DNA of 64,000 nt from Aristolochia californica (taxonomy: Eukaryota; Streptophyta; Magnoliopsida; Piperales; Aristolochiaceae), in assembly GCA_029961685.1 (NCBI GenBank), contig JARWKL010000005.1, positions 682,001-746,000 of the forward strand, given 5' to 3'. This document shows, in pieces, positions 39,283-51,400 of this stretch. How positions within the stretch are numbered: the first letter of the stretch is position 1; each line of letters opens with the position of its first letter. Position numbers and translations under genes: made by a program. The notes beneath the pieces are model-generated. The model made no database searches. It saw only the letters and a program-made list of their open reading frames with translations, and was not told the origin of the DNA.

Positions 39283-41862
39283 TAATCCTGACGTGTCTCT
39301 ATGAGTTTATATGGGTATTATGTTCTGTAAACCAGGCTATGCTAAAACAGTCTAAGCCTATGATTTTGGTGTCTTTTGATGAAATGAGAGCGAGGGGGAT
39401 GATTTTGTTTTGCGAGTAAAAACTTCTTGTGTTGAAGTTGATTGTTTGCTCCTCTTTTCATTTTGTTGCCTCTTGGCTGTTTTCCTTGCAGGGCTGCACT
39501 CTCCAGCAAAAAGAAAACTGGGGGGTAAGAAAATCGGAAAAAAAGGAAGAAGGAGAGAAAAGGTAAAAAATTATGAGAGAAAAGGAGAAAAAAGAGAACT
39601 TAAAACGGGAAAGGTAACCAGAGAGAGAGTCTGCCTGGAGTGGAAACCGTTGTATCTTTAGAATAGCTACTCGTTGTCTCTTATTAGAAGTGTTCGAAAA
39701 GAATCCAAAAGTAGGCACGTTACGTGGGTCTTTCCTGCTGTGTTTATTGCTGTATATGCCACGTTTTGTGAGAATTGCCTGTGGCGAGGTTAGTGTCTCT
39801 TGTTTGCCAGTACTCTAAAACCTCTATTTAGGTGAAGAACTCCCCAGAGGCTTTGCCACTCATTGCTCTAGCAAAGCAGACACCTTCCCTGCCATTCTCT
39901 CCGAGACATTTTCTGCATGGAGATCTCTCCCACTGGGTAAATTCTTGCCCTTCTTTCTTTATTTGTTTAAATTCGTTGCCCTGTGCTGTTGCCAAAGTTT
40001 TATATCTCAATGTTTGGTATGAGATATCTGACCCTTTTGGGAGGTAGGAGGGGGGAAGGAAGGGGAGAGGGAGCCCTAAATATCCGAGATCCGGGGTAGA
40101 ACTTTGGTTTTCTACTACTGCTGTGATCAGAGAGCTGAGAGGAAGAAAAATTAAGAAGTTTCCCGCATGTTTTTAGTATGCCAACTGAGTAAATATTATT
40201 ACTCATGGTTTTCCACTGAGGATTAAGACTCGACCTGGATTCGTGAAAATTAAGGTAGGGTTGACACAACCCTAGTAAAGGGCTGGACTCGAGGTGGATT
40301 GGAGTGGACTTGTTCGAAACTGAAGGGGCAAGTCCGCTTCCCAACCCAACTTCTCGCCTTAAAAATTTAGCTCAGCTTGTGGAAGTTGTTTCCTTGAGGC
40401 CTATTTGAAACCCATAGAAAAGAAAGAAAAAACGGAAGAGTAAAATATTTTCTGTTGTTTGGCAGTAGAGAATCATTGAGAGAAAAAAAAATAAGAGAGA
40501 AAATCATTTTCTTTTAGTTAATAAATTTTCTCTCACAATATTATGGAATTTTGGGAGAAAATAAAAGAATAGAAACTTGAGAGAAAATTTTAATCATAAA
40601 AAAATTTAAATTTATTAAAAAAATTTATTTTTTATTTTTCACATATATCCGAACAAGAAAAAGTATATTTCTCCTCCGCTTTCTCTCTCATTTTCCATGG
40701 GTATCTAAACAAGAGATAATTTTTTTTTTCTCTTTCTCTTACGGCATTCACTTTTCTCTCTCTCCTGTAGTAAGGTTTAGTATGTTAATTTAAAGTTGAG
40801 ATAGAAGATGATACTATTTAAACTTATTCAACTTAAATTTCTTAAGAGAACCTCGTGCACTAACTATATAGGCTTTGTTTTACTAACATAGCCATTTAAC
40901 ACATTAAAAATTGTATTAGATAACCAATTAGTATTCTACAAGTGATTGAATTTTTTTTTTATGTATATACCATGTTGAAATACGTAGTCGATCTCATGAA
41001 ATTATGTTTTGTTAGTGATCTCATTGTTTGCATCTAAGAATTGAATTTTTTTCATACAACATTTTCCCAATCACTAGCATAGGGTTAGTTGTAACATTTA
41101 TGTGGCACTTGATGGAGTTTGATATGTCAAAAATAGTAGATGATTGCCTAAGTGAATACAAAGAAGACAATATGAAACAATTATCCAAAACTATGAAGTT
41201 TAAATCTTCTTCCACAATAATCATGAATTAAATTGTAATCCTCTTATCAACATCAAATGTTACTTCATATTGATTGATTTTCGTTTCCTTGTCTCTCTCT
41301 ATGATGAGACATCCCAAAATTTGAGATGCCGAAACTCATATTGAATAATTATTCTAAATTAACATAACAAATAGTCGATTGGAGGATCGGAGGATCATCG
41401 TTTCAGAAAATTTCATCGAAGAATCGTAATTTATGCATCAGTTTATCGATAAATGTAATTTTTTTAATTATAAAATAGAGATAATAGTTTAAGTGCAATA
41501 AATTAATTTTTCTAATTTTTTTTGGTAATTGGTTATTAATTTTGGCAGTGATTCTGGTTAAGAAATCTCACGTCTCCATTGGGCCTTACCTTGACTTGGG
41601 GTACAGGAGAGAAATGAATGCTCTGGTGTCTGGCTCTTCACAACCACCGCTTCCTTCTCTGTTTCTCTTTCTTCATTTCGTTCTCAAGGCAAGCAACAAA
41701 GGAGAAAAAAAGAAGCAAGAGACATAAATAAACCTGTCTTCGCTTCAAAGCAAGTGAGCATCTTCCCATTCCGACACTCTTTCGTGATTTGCACTGCCTT
41801 CCTCTGCGTATAGATATGTCCATTCGGAATTCAAGAACTGGTTCAGTGACTGATCTTCATCC
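39283..41862. other. Intergenic, eIF2 beta to mannanase
   Basis: The first few hundred bases are probably eIF2 beta 3' UTR. A purine-rich stretch lies at 39500-39620. From 40430 to 41530 the sequence is AT-rich with A/T runs. Overlapping frames of 67 codons on both strands at 41021-41231 mirror each other and look like chance. Around 41540-41860 composition rises, consistent with the promoter or leader of the next gene. Confidence 0.4.
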
Positions 41863-42087
41863 ATGGCTGCCTACCCCAGTAACCACTTTTCTTCTTCTCT
41901 GTTTATCTCGTTCAAACTCCTCTCAGCGATTCTCTTGCTGGGTTCTATCACAAAAGTTAACTCCCAACATCTCCTTGTCAGTGAAACCGGAGAGCTGGTC
42001 ACGATGGAGGAATCGCATTCGATGTTCTCTGGCAGAAATCATGGGTACCCATTAAATGCCAGACGGGGAAAAAAAAGAAGAGAAACA

Positions 42088-44589
42088 ATGCATTCGTTTT
42101 TGAATTCCTTGTTGTTTATTATTTTCATTTTGCATCTTTTTGACAGGGTGTTTGGCTTTGATGGAGCTGAAGCTGGTGAATGGGGGATGGTGGGGAAGAA
42201 GGGGAATCAGTTTGTGATAAACGATCAGCCATTTTATGTTAATGGTTTCAATACTTACTGGCTGATGATCTTCGCCGTGGACCTGTCGACCAGAGGGAAG
42301 GTGAGTGACGTCTTCAAGCAGGCGTCTTCCGTGGGTCTGACCGTATGCAGGACTTGGGCTTTCAATGATGGCGGTTGGCGAGCGCTTCAGAAATCGCCTT
42401 CGGCTTACGACGAGGATGTTTTCAAGGTTGGTGTGAAGTCTCTTTCATTCTCTTAAAATACGATTCGTTGGTTAACTATACTATTAAGCAATTTATCGCC
42501 GAAACGTATCGGGTATCCAAAATTCCGATACATATCGGAGTGTATCGGAATATACACGGGGTAGGATTCATGCTTAGAGTGGAGTCTGATTTATGGTGGA
42601 ATCTACATGGCGGATTACAAGCTCCCATTCCCTGCGGTTGCCAAAACAGAGTGGAAGGATCGATCGGATGCTCCTCCTTGTCGTGTTCGTTAGGAGGGAT
42701 GACCTGCCTGACCAAGCTGGGTAAATTAGTTCGTCGGTCAAACTGGCAAACGCAGCCAGGTCAACTGGGTGTTTGCTCTTCCACGGGTTTTCCTCTAATA
42801 CGATCCCGGCAGGGGGACTGGTATTTATAACTCTAGTTTCTATTAATAGTGGTGATAATGGAATTATTAAGGCTAAGCCTCCATTGTAGATAACATTTCA
42901 AATGACATAATCCCTGTAATAAACTGAACCAAAACTGATGATCTTTTCTGTTTTCACGTCTCAGGCATTGGATTTTGTTGTGAGTGAAGCAAAGAAGTAC
43001 AAAATCAGACTCATTCTATCATTAACCAACAACTGGGATGCTTATGGAGGCAAAGCACAGTATGTGAAATGGGGCAAAGCAGCTGGCCTTAATCTAACGG
43101 CCGATGACGACTTCTTCTCTGACTCAACGGTTAAGAGTTACTATAAGGCTCATGTTAAGACTGTTTTGACTAGGGTTAACACAATCACAAACATTACATA
43201 CAAGGATGATCCAACCATCTTTGCTTGGGAGCTGATGAACGAGCCCCGGTGTCTCTCTGATCCCTCTGGGGATCGATTACAGGTTTGATGAATTAATTTA
43301 ATTCAATACTCAACCTAGTTTAATACCTGTTAATTGCCATCACCATTATCACCAGACCCTTGTCTTAACTATGCTGAGGTTGTTTTGGAATTGTACTATG
43401 GACAACTTAGAAGTAAAATATCATCAAATCAATTTGTTACACATGATACATATAAAACTAGTGCTGTTCATACCGCAGTTCACTGCACTATCAAAGATAT
43501 GCTTATATCAGTCTGTATGAACCATGGTTTGAAAATGGGATCTGCTGAAACCAGATCCCTGTGGACGAGACCCTTTTCAGCTACTCTAGGGTACCCAGCA
43601 ATCTGGTTTCAGCATATCCCTGCACCATATTTGGTACATACACCAACCAACCTCCCTGAATTTCAAGTTGGACTTGTAAGCTTGATTGCAGAGTAAGGAA
43701 ATAAGCTTGAAATCAGGTTTGAGTTCACCTTGTAGAAAGAAAGTGAGTTTGATCCTGTCAACCATGTTGGTTGGTGGCTTGTGGACAAACCCAAAATTTT
43801 TTGTTGCTCTTTTCAGCTGTGATCATCAGCTAGTTTGCTTGTGTCAAATTTTCAGGCATGGATTCAAGAAATGGCAGTTTATGTGAAAAGCGTTGACCCA
43901 GTGCACTTGGTGGAGATTGGATTAGAAGGATTCTATGGTCCTTCAACACCAAACAGAGTACAGTTCAATCCCAACACATTTGCCGAACAAGCTGGAACAG
44001 ATTTTGTCAGGAACCATCAAGCCCTTGGTGTTGATTTTGCTTCTGTTCATATATATGCTGACGCATGGTACTTGTAGAGAGTAATTCCTTTAATGGCATT
44101 TGTTCACCTTCTGTACCTCATCAGTTAAACTTTTCTTCTGTTTTTCTCTGGTCAAGGTTGTCGCAGTCAATATCGAATGCTCATCTCCAATTTGTTAAGA
44201 CATGGATGCAAGCACACATAGAAGACGCAGAGAAAACCCTCGGAATGCCAGTGGTGTTTGCTGAATTCGGTGTGTCGGCGAAAGATGACAATTTCAATTC
44301 TAGTTTCAGAGACACCCTATATACAACAGTTTACAAGACCATCCTAGAATCGACAAAGAAAGGAGGAAGTGGTGGTGGGACTCTGCTGTGGCAGCTATTT
44401 CCTGAAGGCACAGATTATATGAATGATGGGTATGCAATTGAGCTCTCAAAAGTTCCTTCTACTTCAAATATCATTGCTCTACAGTCAACAAGGCTTATGT
44501 TGTTCAACTCTCTGTGTGCAACAAAGTGCCACTGGAGTTGTAAGAAGAGAGATGCCGTTGAGACATTTCTCTATCATACAGATATTTAG
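42088..44589 (+). CDS. Mannan endo-1,4-beta-mannosidase (GH5), secreted
   Basis: The enzyme hydrolyses beta-1,4-mannans in the cell wall (family knowledge). Exons: 42088-42426, 42965-43282, 43856-44067, 44157-44589, all GT-AG with consistent phases, 433 aa. The sequence has a hydrophobic signal segment ([15 protein letters not shown]), [29 protein letters not shown], then WELMNEP with the acid/base Glu, HIYADAW, and VFAEFGVS with the nucleophile Glu; [11 protein letters not shown] follows. The C-terminus has extra Cys ([12 protein letters not shown]). The frame stays open upstream to an ATG at 41863 that starts a second hydrophobic leader; I prefer 42088 because it places a signal peptide right before the mature start seen in this family. 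Confidence 0.93.
42427..42964. repeat. Mannanase intron 1 with GTATCGG/CCGATAC motif cluster
   Basis: From about 42495 to 42560 the intron carries several GTATCGG and CCGATAC words in opposite orientations (CGTATCGGGTATCC, CCGATACATATCGG, TGTATCGGAATATA). A related cluster of TATCGAT words is at 45815-45925. This looks like a decayed dispersed repeat, class unknown. Confidence 0.4.
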
Positions 44590-45281
44590 GAGAGAGAGTG
44601 CATATTTGTATGTCTGCTATTGGCTTCACTTTGGCTTCCATAGGAGGGTTTTGGGTTTTATCAAAAGAAAGTAAGAAATGCATTGAAGAAAAGCATGGAA
44701 CATCTGTAAATATTATCTTCTATGTCCATTGAAGTAAATAAAACTTTCCCTCTCCTTCTCTAATAAATTGGATCAATTTTATTAAGAAAAATGCCAACAC
44801 CTAACTGATAGAATTATTTGCTGTTCAATTTTCCGAAAAACACAACAACAATTGTTGGAATTGCATAGTTATTGCCCAATGAAAGAATTGTAAGCCATGA
44901 AAGCAAGCCAAAAGCTCCTGCATATATAAGATAACTGTAGCATGATTTGCTGTGTTGATATTGAGTATGCAAATTTTTGTTATCTATTGGCTGGCCAATA
45001 CAAATTATCTCACCAGTCTTCATTTTGACAGATACATCTTGTATCGGTCTCCTCAAGATCAGCCGCCGTATATGATGATATGACAAACCATATGAATTGC
45101 AACTTGATTTCCATAACTTGGCTCTCATTTTTTTGTTTCACTGATTGCATTTATCAAAGAACATCAAAGAAAAGTACTGATTGAGTCTTTAACTTTTTAT
45201 TGCGAGTACATGCTCTGCAACTGGTTTACACATGGAACTTGGGAGACCTCTAATGCAATATATATCTGATCAAGGGAAGAA
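44590..45281. other. Intergenic between mannanase and the DUF7731-type gene
   Basis: The two genes are convergent. The sequence includes AATAAAACT near 44738 (possible polyadenylation signal of the mannanase). A minus-strand frame of 104 codons (45128-44814) ends in a hydrophobic segment (AGAFGLLSWLTILSL). It could be chance or an alternative end of the next gene; I cannot assign it. Confidence 0.4.
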
Positions 45282-46540
45282 CTAGATGTTCATGTAGGTC
45301 ATAAATGACCAAGCAATAGTGGCTAAAAGAATTGCAATTCCCTTACTTCCATAAACCTTTTCAGCATTGCTTGTGATTAGGGTGCTCCCAGTAAACCCTG
45401 AAAAGCAAAAGAAGAGAAAACATAAGCCATCCATGAAAAGGAAAAGCCACTCTTTCATGACCAATTCGAAAAGGCAGACTTGATACCATTTTTGCAGCCA
45501 TCTGAGATAGTGTTGTTGATATCATCAATGGTAGCTTTGTTCATGAATATGTAATCTGGCTTTACATAGTAAAGGCATTTCAGGATTGCCCTTGTGTGGT
45601 TAGAGCAGCCTGAGTTACAATAGTTGGTAGTTTGAGAACTATTTATATCCATATTTCCTTTCTTAGTCAACTGAAAATTGCCTGGACATGCCAGGGAAGT
45701 CTGTCATAGAAAAGAGAAACCAAGCTAGGGTTATCTTTTTCACAAACCGTTCTGGATTTAATTTTAGGATTTGAACCATGGGTTGTGATATTGATATAGT
45801 ATACTGAATTAGGTTTCTGAAATTCGATATGTATCGATTGATACACCCCTTATCGACCGTGGTGGGATCCAAAGGTCCCAAAAAAGGGTTCAGCGATTTT
45901 CTATCGATTAGTTGGGATCGATGAATTGTACTCTTTTACTCATGTACAGGGTTTCCTTCTTGGTTTCCCCATGATGGATAGAGAGTTTTTGAGAGTTAAT
46001 AGATCTAATTCCTTATTGATTCATACAGTCGATCAAGTTGTTTGAAATTTAAATACTAGAGAAGAACTGAAGAGGTGAGAAAGAAAAGAAAAGAAATAAA
46101 GCAGAGCAAAGTACTTACAATTTGTAGACATTCATAGGCGCTTCTCCACTTCTCATATGGACTCAAATTGACATTACTCAAAGGGTCCGCAAATGATCAC
46201 ATGTAAATTATCAAAAGAAACATAAAGAATTCAGATTAGTAAAGAAATCTAAATGAAAATTATTAGAATCCCATTTTTTTCTGTAAATTTACATATATTT
46301 CTTTTTTCTTTTTCTTCTTCTTTGTATTAATTATATTGACTAAATACATATCGGGTACCCAATAATCAAACTATAATACGAAAATAACGAAGTTTGGCAT
46401 CAAAGAACAGAATCAAAACAAGTACCTTTAGCATCTATGCAACAAAATAGAAGGCAAATCATTAAAAGTGCTCCAAGAGGCTTAATGATTCCCATCATAC
46501 TAAAGAAAATCCGGTTGTTAACTTCTCGTGCCATTGCCAT
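45282..46540 (-). CDS. Small secreted Cys-rich protein, DUF7731-type, probably GPI-anchored
   Basis: Four exons are read: 46540-46426 (signal peptide, IIKPLGALLMICLLFCC), about 46189-46119 (DPLSNVNLSPYEKWRSAYECLQI), 45700-45487 (SLACPGNFQLTKKGN ... YCNSGCSNHTRAILKCL ... FMNKATIDDINNTISDGC) and 45397-45282 (ending GIAILLATIAWSFMTYMNI, a GPI-signal-like tail). Plant proteins of this shape are known as the DUF7731 family; their function is not established. Exons 2-4 join with correct phases. The acceptor of exon 2 is the problem: where the protein match and phase require it, the intron ends in TG, not AG. A longer in-frame start exists at 46609. The gene may be damaged or spliced unusually. Confidence 0.7.
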
Positions 46541-46551
46541 TGTGTGTCTAG

Positions 46552-46578
46552 GACCGACCGACCGACCGACTGACCGAC
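46552..46578. repeat. (GACC)n microsatellite at the 5' end of the DUF7731-type gene
   Basis: Six near-perfect GACC units, with one GACT. Depending on the start used it is 5' UTR (start 46540) or encodes a Gly-Arg-Ser-Val repeat (start 46609), which argues for the downstream start. Confidence 0.85.
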
Positions 46579-46609
46579 GTCCCCCTTGGTGCAATTTTAA
46601 CAATTTCAT

Positions 46610-48402
46610 TCAACCCACATCCCTTATATACCATTTTGGATAACAAAAGTACAAAAAACAAGATAAAGCCATAAGCCTTCACAATGTGAGGGACTTTGAA
46701 ACATATTCTAGGAATATTAGTGAGTTTCATAGTAGATGAAGCTTAAGGAAGAAACAAACATTGTTCAACGAGTAATCCTAGAAAATTTTCATGGGAAAGG
46801 ACAAGGACATCTGTGCTTTGTCTTTGAGTGATGAATTGGATTACATGTAAGAGACAAAAAATGTTGCTTTCCTTGTATCGAGGCCATTGTTTTGTTTAAT
46901 AAGCAAAGAATAGAGTTATCCAATTTGTTATGCCAAATTAATTTTTAATTGGGGAGATGAGAAAATCAAATCAGACATCGGTTAAATAGAGTTGTCTAAT
47001 TGTAATTTATATGAAGTTAATCGGGTGTTTTATTTCGATAATTTTGTAAACTCTTTGAAGCAAACTCAATCATGAAGTAATATTAGTTATCTATTGTTTT
47101 CTCTTCTTGGTTTTCCACTACACACAAATCATTTTCTCTTCTAATTCCTCAAGGCTTGTTTAGGGAGAATTACTTGCTTCACTATTAGTTAGTTGATCTA
47201 TTACTCAACTTCACCACCACTTTTCCAAGGCTCCCAAATCTTGTAATATGCTTCTTTCTTTCGCTATTCTATTATAACGGATTTATACTTAAATCAGGCT
47301 TAGCGAGACTTAAATCGAACTTGAAGTGACCTATCTATAACCCAAATCGAAACGTCCATTTCTCTCATATTTGGTATAATATATATATATTTATATATAT
47401 TGGTAATCATTGAGCATTGGTTGCTTATTTGCCATAATTTTCCTCAATTAATCTAAATTTTAAAGAATTTTATATAAAAAGTGTTATTATATATCAAATT
47501 GATTAATATCCTAGGGCTAGAAAAACCAGAATCATGTAGAGAATAATTCATTTTTTTACTTCATCATTTTTTAATAATTTTTCAAGAATTAAAATATTTT
47601 TTAAGGAACTTCGTCGTAACAGCCAACATCGCTCGGTTTATGAAATTATATATAAATATCATGGATGGAAAATCTCAATTTTCAACAAATCTCAAATTTT
47701 TTTATCAAAGAAGATAGAAAGTAGATGTTTTTTTTCAATTTCTTTCCCAAAATGAGATAGAAAAACTCCAATTTTTTATTCTATTTCTTATCATTTTTCT
47801 TCATTTCTTTGCCACTAATTTAATGGTAAAAAACGTTAAAGAATTAAGCTTTCCACAAATTTAACTCTATAGAAGGGCAAGTGAAAGAAATGTTATCATA
47901 GATTAACTGCAAAGAAGAAGAATATTACCTTGAGCAAAGCAATATAATGATAATTATTGAACTAATACGGGGAAGGTCTTGTATGTGAGTGGGAAATGTT
48001 GATGGTGAAAGTACTTTCACTAGTCAAAGTGACAAAAACTCGTAAAGTGAATTACCTAGCTCATTTACTTTCCCTTGTTCTTACGAAGAACGAGCGAAAG
48101 TGAAATTCTACCCGTCCCCTAGTGAATCACTTACGGCCCAGGCCCAGGTTCACTAGGGCAGACCTAGATGGGCTGTCTTCCATAGTGCGCCACTGAGGCA
48201 ACCTGACACGTGGTTTGAGCTGTTACTAATTTCTCATCGACAGACGAATTCCCTTTCTCATCGTCAATAGGAAGGAAGACTAGGGAGGAGTTGGACTTCA
48301 GGGAGGAGTTCGCGGCTGCAGATCCGAGGACTGGCGATCAGGTTTCTGGTTTCTTCTACTGCTTTTGGAGGTGCAGTGCTATTAGTGTTTTAACACTTCA
48401 AG
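46610..48402. other. Intergenic, divergent promoters of the DUF7731-type gene and SYP71
   Basis: The region is mostly AT-rich, with a (TA)n-like tract near 47371-47400. The last 300 bp rise in GC and form the SYP71 leader. No gene or transposon was recognised. Confidence 0.4.
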
Positions 48403-51400
48403 ATGAGTGTGATCGATATTCTCACTCGCGTCGACTCGATCTGCCAGAAGTACGAGAAGTATGATGTCGACAAGCAGAGACTACTTAACATCGCAGGCGA
48501 CGATGCATTTGCTCGTCTCTACGCTTCCGTGGAAGCGGACATTGAAGCAGCTCTCCAGGTCCGTGCCCTTCTTTACTTTTTTGTCTATAATAATTGCTAG
48601 GTTTTTCAGTTTTCTAATCTGTGCTTCTGTCAAATTAGAAAGCGGAGACTGCTGCAGCGGAGAAAAATCGGGCGTCTGCCGTAGCTATTAATGCTGAGAT
48701 TCGACGTACGAAGGCTCGATTGTTGGAGGAGGTTCCGAAATTGCAGAGATTGGCGGTTAAAAAGGTGCCTTTGCGTAAGATAGCGGATTTTTAAAATTTT
48801 ACTCTTATTAGACTCTTAAAGCTTTGGAATGAATATTTTCGTTTGACTTGTGGATGATACTAATTTGCGTTAATTTGACACCGCATAGTATGCGGATGAG
48901 TTACTAATTTGAGTTATTTTACACGTCGTAATTTGCATTTGTCGCATTTCTATCTACTTTTAGTGTATTTGTTGGTGATCTTTCGGATATTCTGTAAAAC
49001 AGATTTAGCAACTACGTTTAAGTTGAAGAAATGTCGTCTTGAATCTTGATACATTAACAGTGTCTACTATTTATCTTCGTTACCTTCTCTAATAGTTTTG
49101 ACCTCTCTTTTTTGGAAGCCATACGATGAAAAGGAAGTTGGACATGAACTGGATAGCAATGAATGATAATGCTAAGACTAGATGTTTTCAGGGTGTCTAG
49201 TAACATTACATATTCACTTTGTTTGAACACTGGACGTTCTACAATGTTTGGGTAGTGGGTCTATGTTTCTTGTTTGTCTTAGCTACACTTGTAGGAGTAT
49301 CACAAATAAAAGGCTATGCTTGTAGCACCATAAATCCTGGTGAGAGTGACCAATCTTCCTATCTGTAAAATGGCTGATAAAAGAATCTTGAATTGTATAA
49401 GAATTGCAAGATACATCTAACTGTAGCAAAGAGAGGAAGTACTCAACTGTAGCAGAGATATGAAGTACTCCTCATCATGTGATAGGATTGTTTTCCATGA
49501 TTTTTTCTCAATCAAAGGTTGTTTTGTATCTTGGCTCAAATTCTTTAGTGCCTTTTGGGCTTGCTTATTTAAATTTTCGAGCTGAAAATGTAGAGAGCAC
49601 CACAGGAGAAATTGAATCTGATGCAGAATGAGGGCTAAGTAGTTTTATAAAGGGACATTTTCACATTGGGGGGAGGGGGGAGTGGTTCTTATGTGTGATC
49701 TTGGTTTAAGTTTTGAGTTTTTGTTTTTTATATGTGATCTATGTTATTGAAACGAGACTACTTCTGCTATCAATCAGGTAAATGATGGGAAGGGCAAATA
49801 ATGTCACTCTTTACTTTTTGAATAGTAAATTAATTGCGGGGGATGCAGCGCATAAGATATACTGATTTGGGACTAGCATTTGGATTGCTGGGTATAACCA
49901 TGTTTGTAAGGTAAAACTCTAGAAGATAACTGTTGGAACACTCATACATCACAGAGCAGCAGGTTGGACACTGAAGTATCATCTTCAAAATATGAATGTG
50001 GCAGATATGAGGATGTTAAACTATGAATGGGTGGCAGTACTCAGAAAGATAGAATTAGAAGTAAACATGTTAGGGAACTTTTGGAAGTTGCCCCAATTGG
50101 AAAATAAAGGTTCAAACAGTTGTTTTGAGGTGCCAGGCACTTGTTTAATAGCACCTATGTACACCCATAAGCAGTGCTTTGTCAATGAACACTGATTGGT
50201 GGACTGACAAGGAGTAAGGCAAACGATGACATGGACCTAAATGGTGAGGGAAGGATGAAAGTAGACTAATGGAGTTAGCAAATGATCAATCAGCATGAAG
50301 TTAGCAAGGAGTAAGGCGAATGAGTGATGATAACTACACATGATAGTGTGTGCAGATTTTTGAAAACAACTATTTCATGTCAATTGTTCCTTTGCTTTCA
50401 TGCATGAAATGAGCAGTTGTTTTGGCTGACTAAAATCTCTAGAGCTTAGCGTCAAGAGAACTCACTAACATCTTATTTAACTCATTTAATCTTCTTCATC
50501 TTTCTCACCTGTCCTTTAAGAAACATTTGTGGAAGGGCTTCTGAATTCGGCAGTTCTCTAACATAACTCATAACAAATTTTTACCATTACATTCACCAAA
50601 CATTGATTTCTCTTTCTAGGAAAATAATGAAAGAAAAAATTACGGTCAAAGTTAGGCCTCGGCTTCAAATCTCATTTGGACATGGGTGTCATGTGTGGTA
50701 TGTCGAACTATCATTTAGAAAAAGAAAATAAAAGAGAGAAAATGAAACTATAATAAGTTCAAAAACTTATTTGTCACATTTGTTTTCTTGGGCAAACTCT
50801 CAATGGTCACACATCATAGTCCTATATAATTCAACCCTCGCATGAGTGAGTATTTAATATGAAGTTCTCCAAAAAATAATTTGGTTACCTATATAAGAAA
50901 CCGAGTATTCTCAATCGAATTATTGCTAATAGAATGGACTATATGTTAAAGAAGAGATTTAAAGAGTACTATGACTGTAGTAGGTTAGGTCATGAGTGAA
51001 AGGCTCTCCCAACAATTAAAACCCTTCAATTTATCATTTTTTTAAATAAGAAAAAGTTGTTCAAAAAATGATATTTTTGAAAAATTTATGCTTATCTTGT
51101 CTGACATATTGGGATACCCACACCAACCTAGAGTTATCTTCATGCCTTATGGTTGTGGGGCCCAGCTTGGGGTATGGACATGGGTTGGACCAAATTAGAA
51201 TGAGATAGATTTTAGCATCTGACTTTCCACATTCCATCAATGCAAGTTTTTTTTTTTAGTATTGCTTAGCTATCCAACATTTCATATCAGCGCAAGCGCT
51301 CAATTCCACATTCGAAGCTTGGAGGTAGTGCCATAAGGGCTATTGACATTCATAGTTAAGAGTTTTCAGAAAGGTAACAAAGCTACTTGATCTGAAATGA

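Noticed and set aside
41021..41231. Frames of 67 codons on both strands at the same place
   Set aside because: Mirror-image frames in AT-rich DNA with no domain, signal peptide or splice context.
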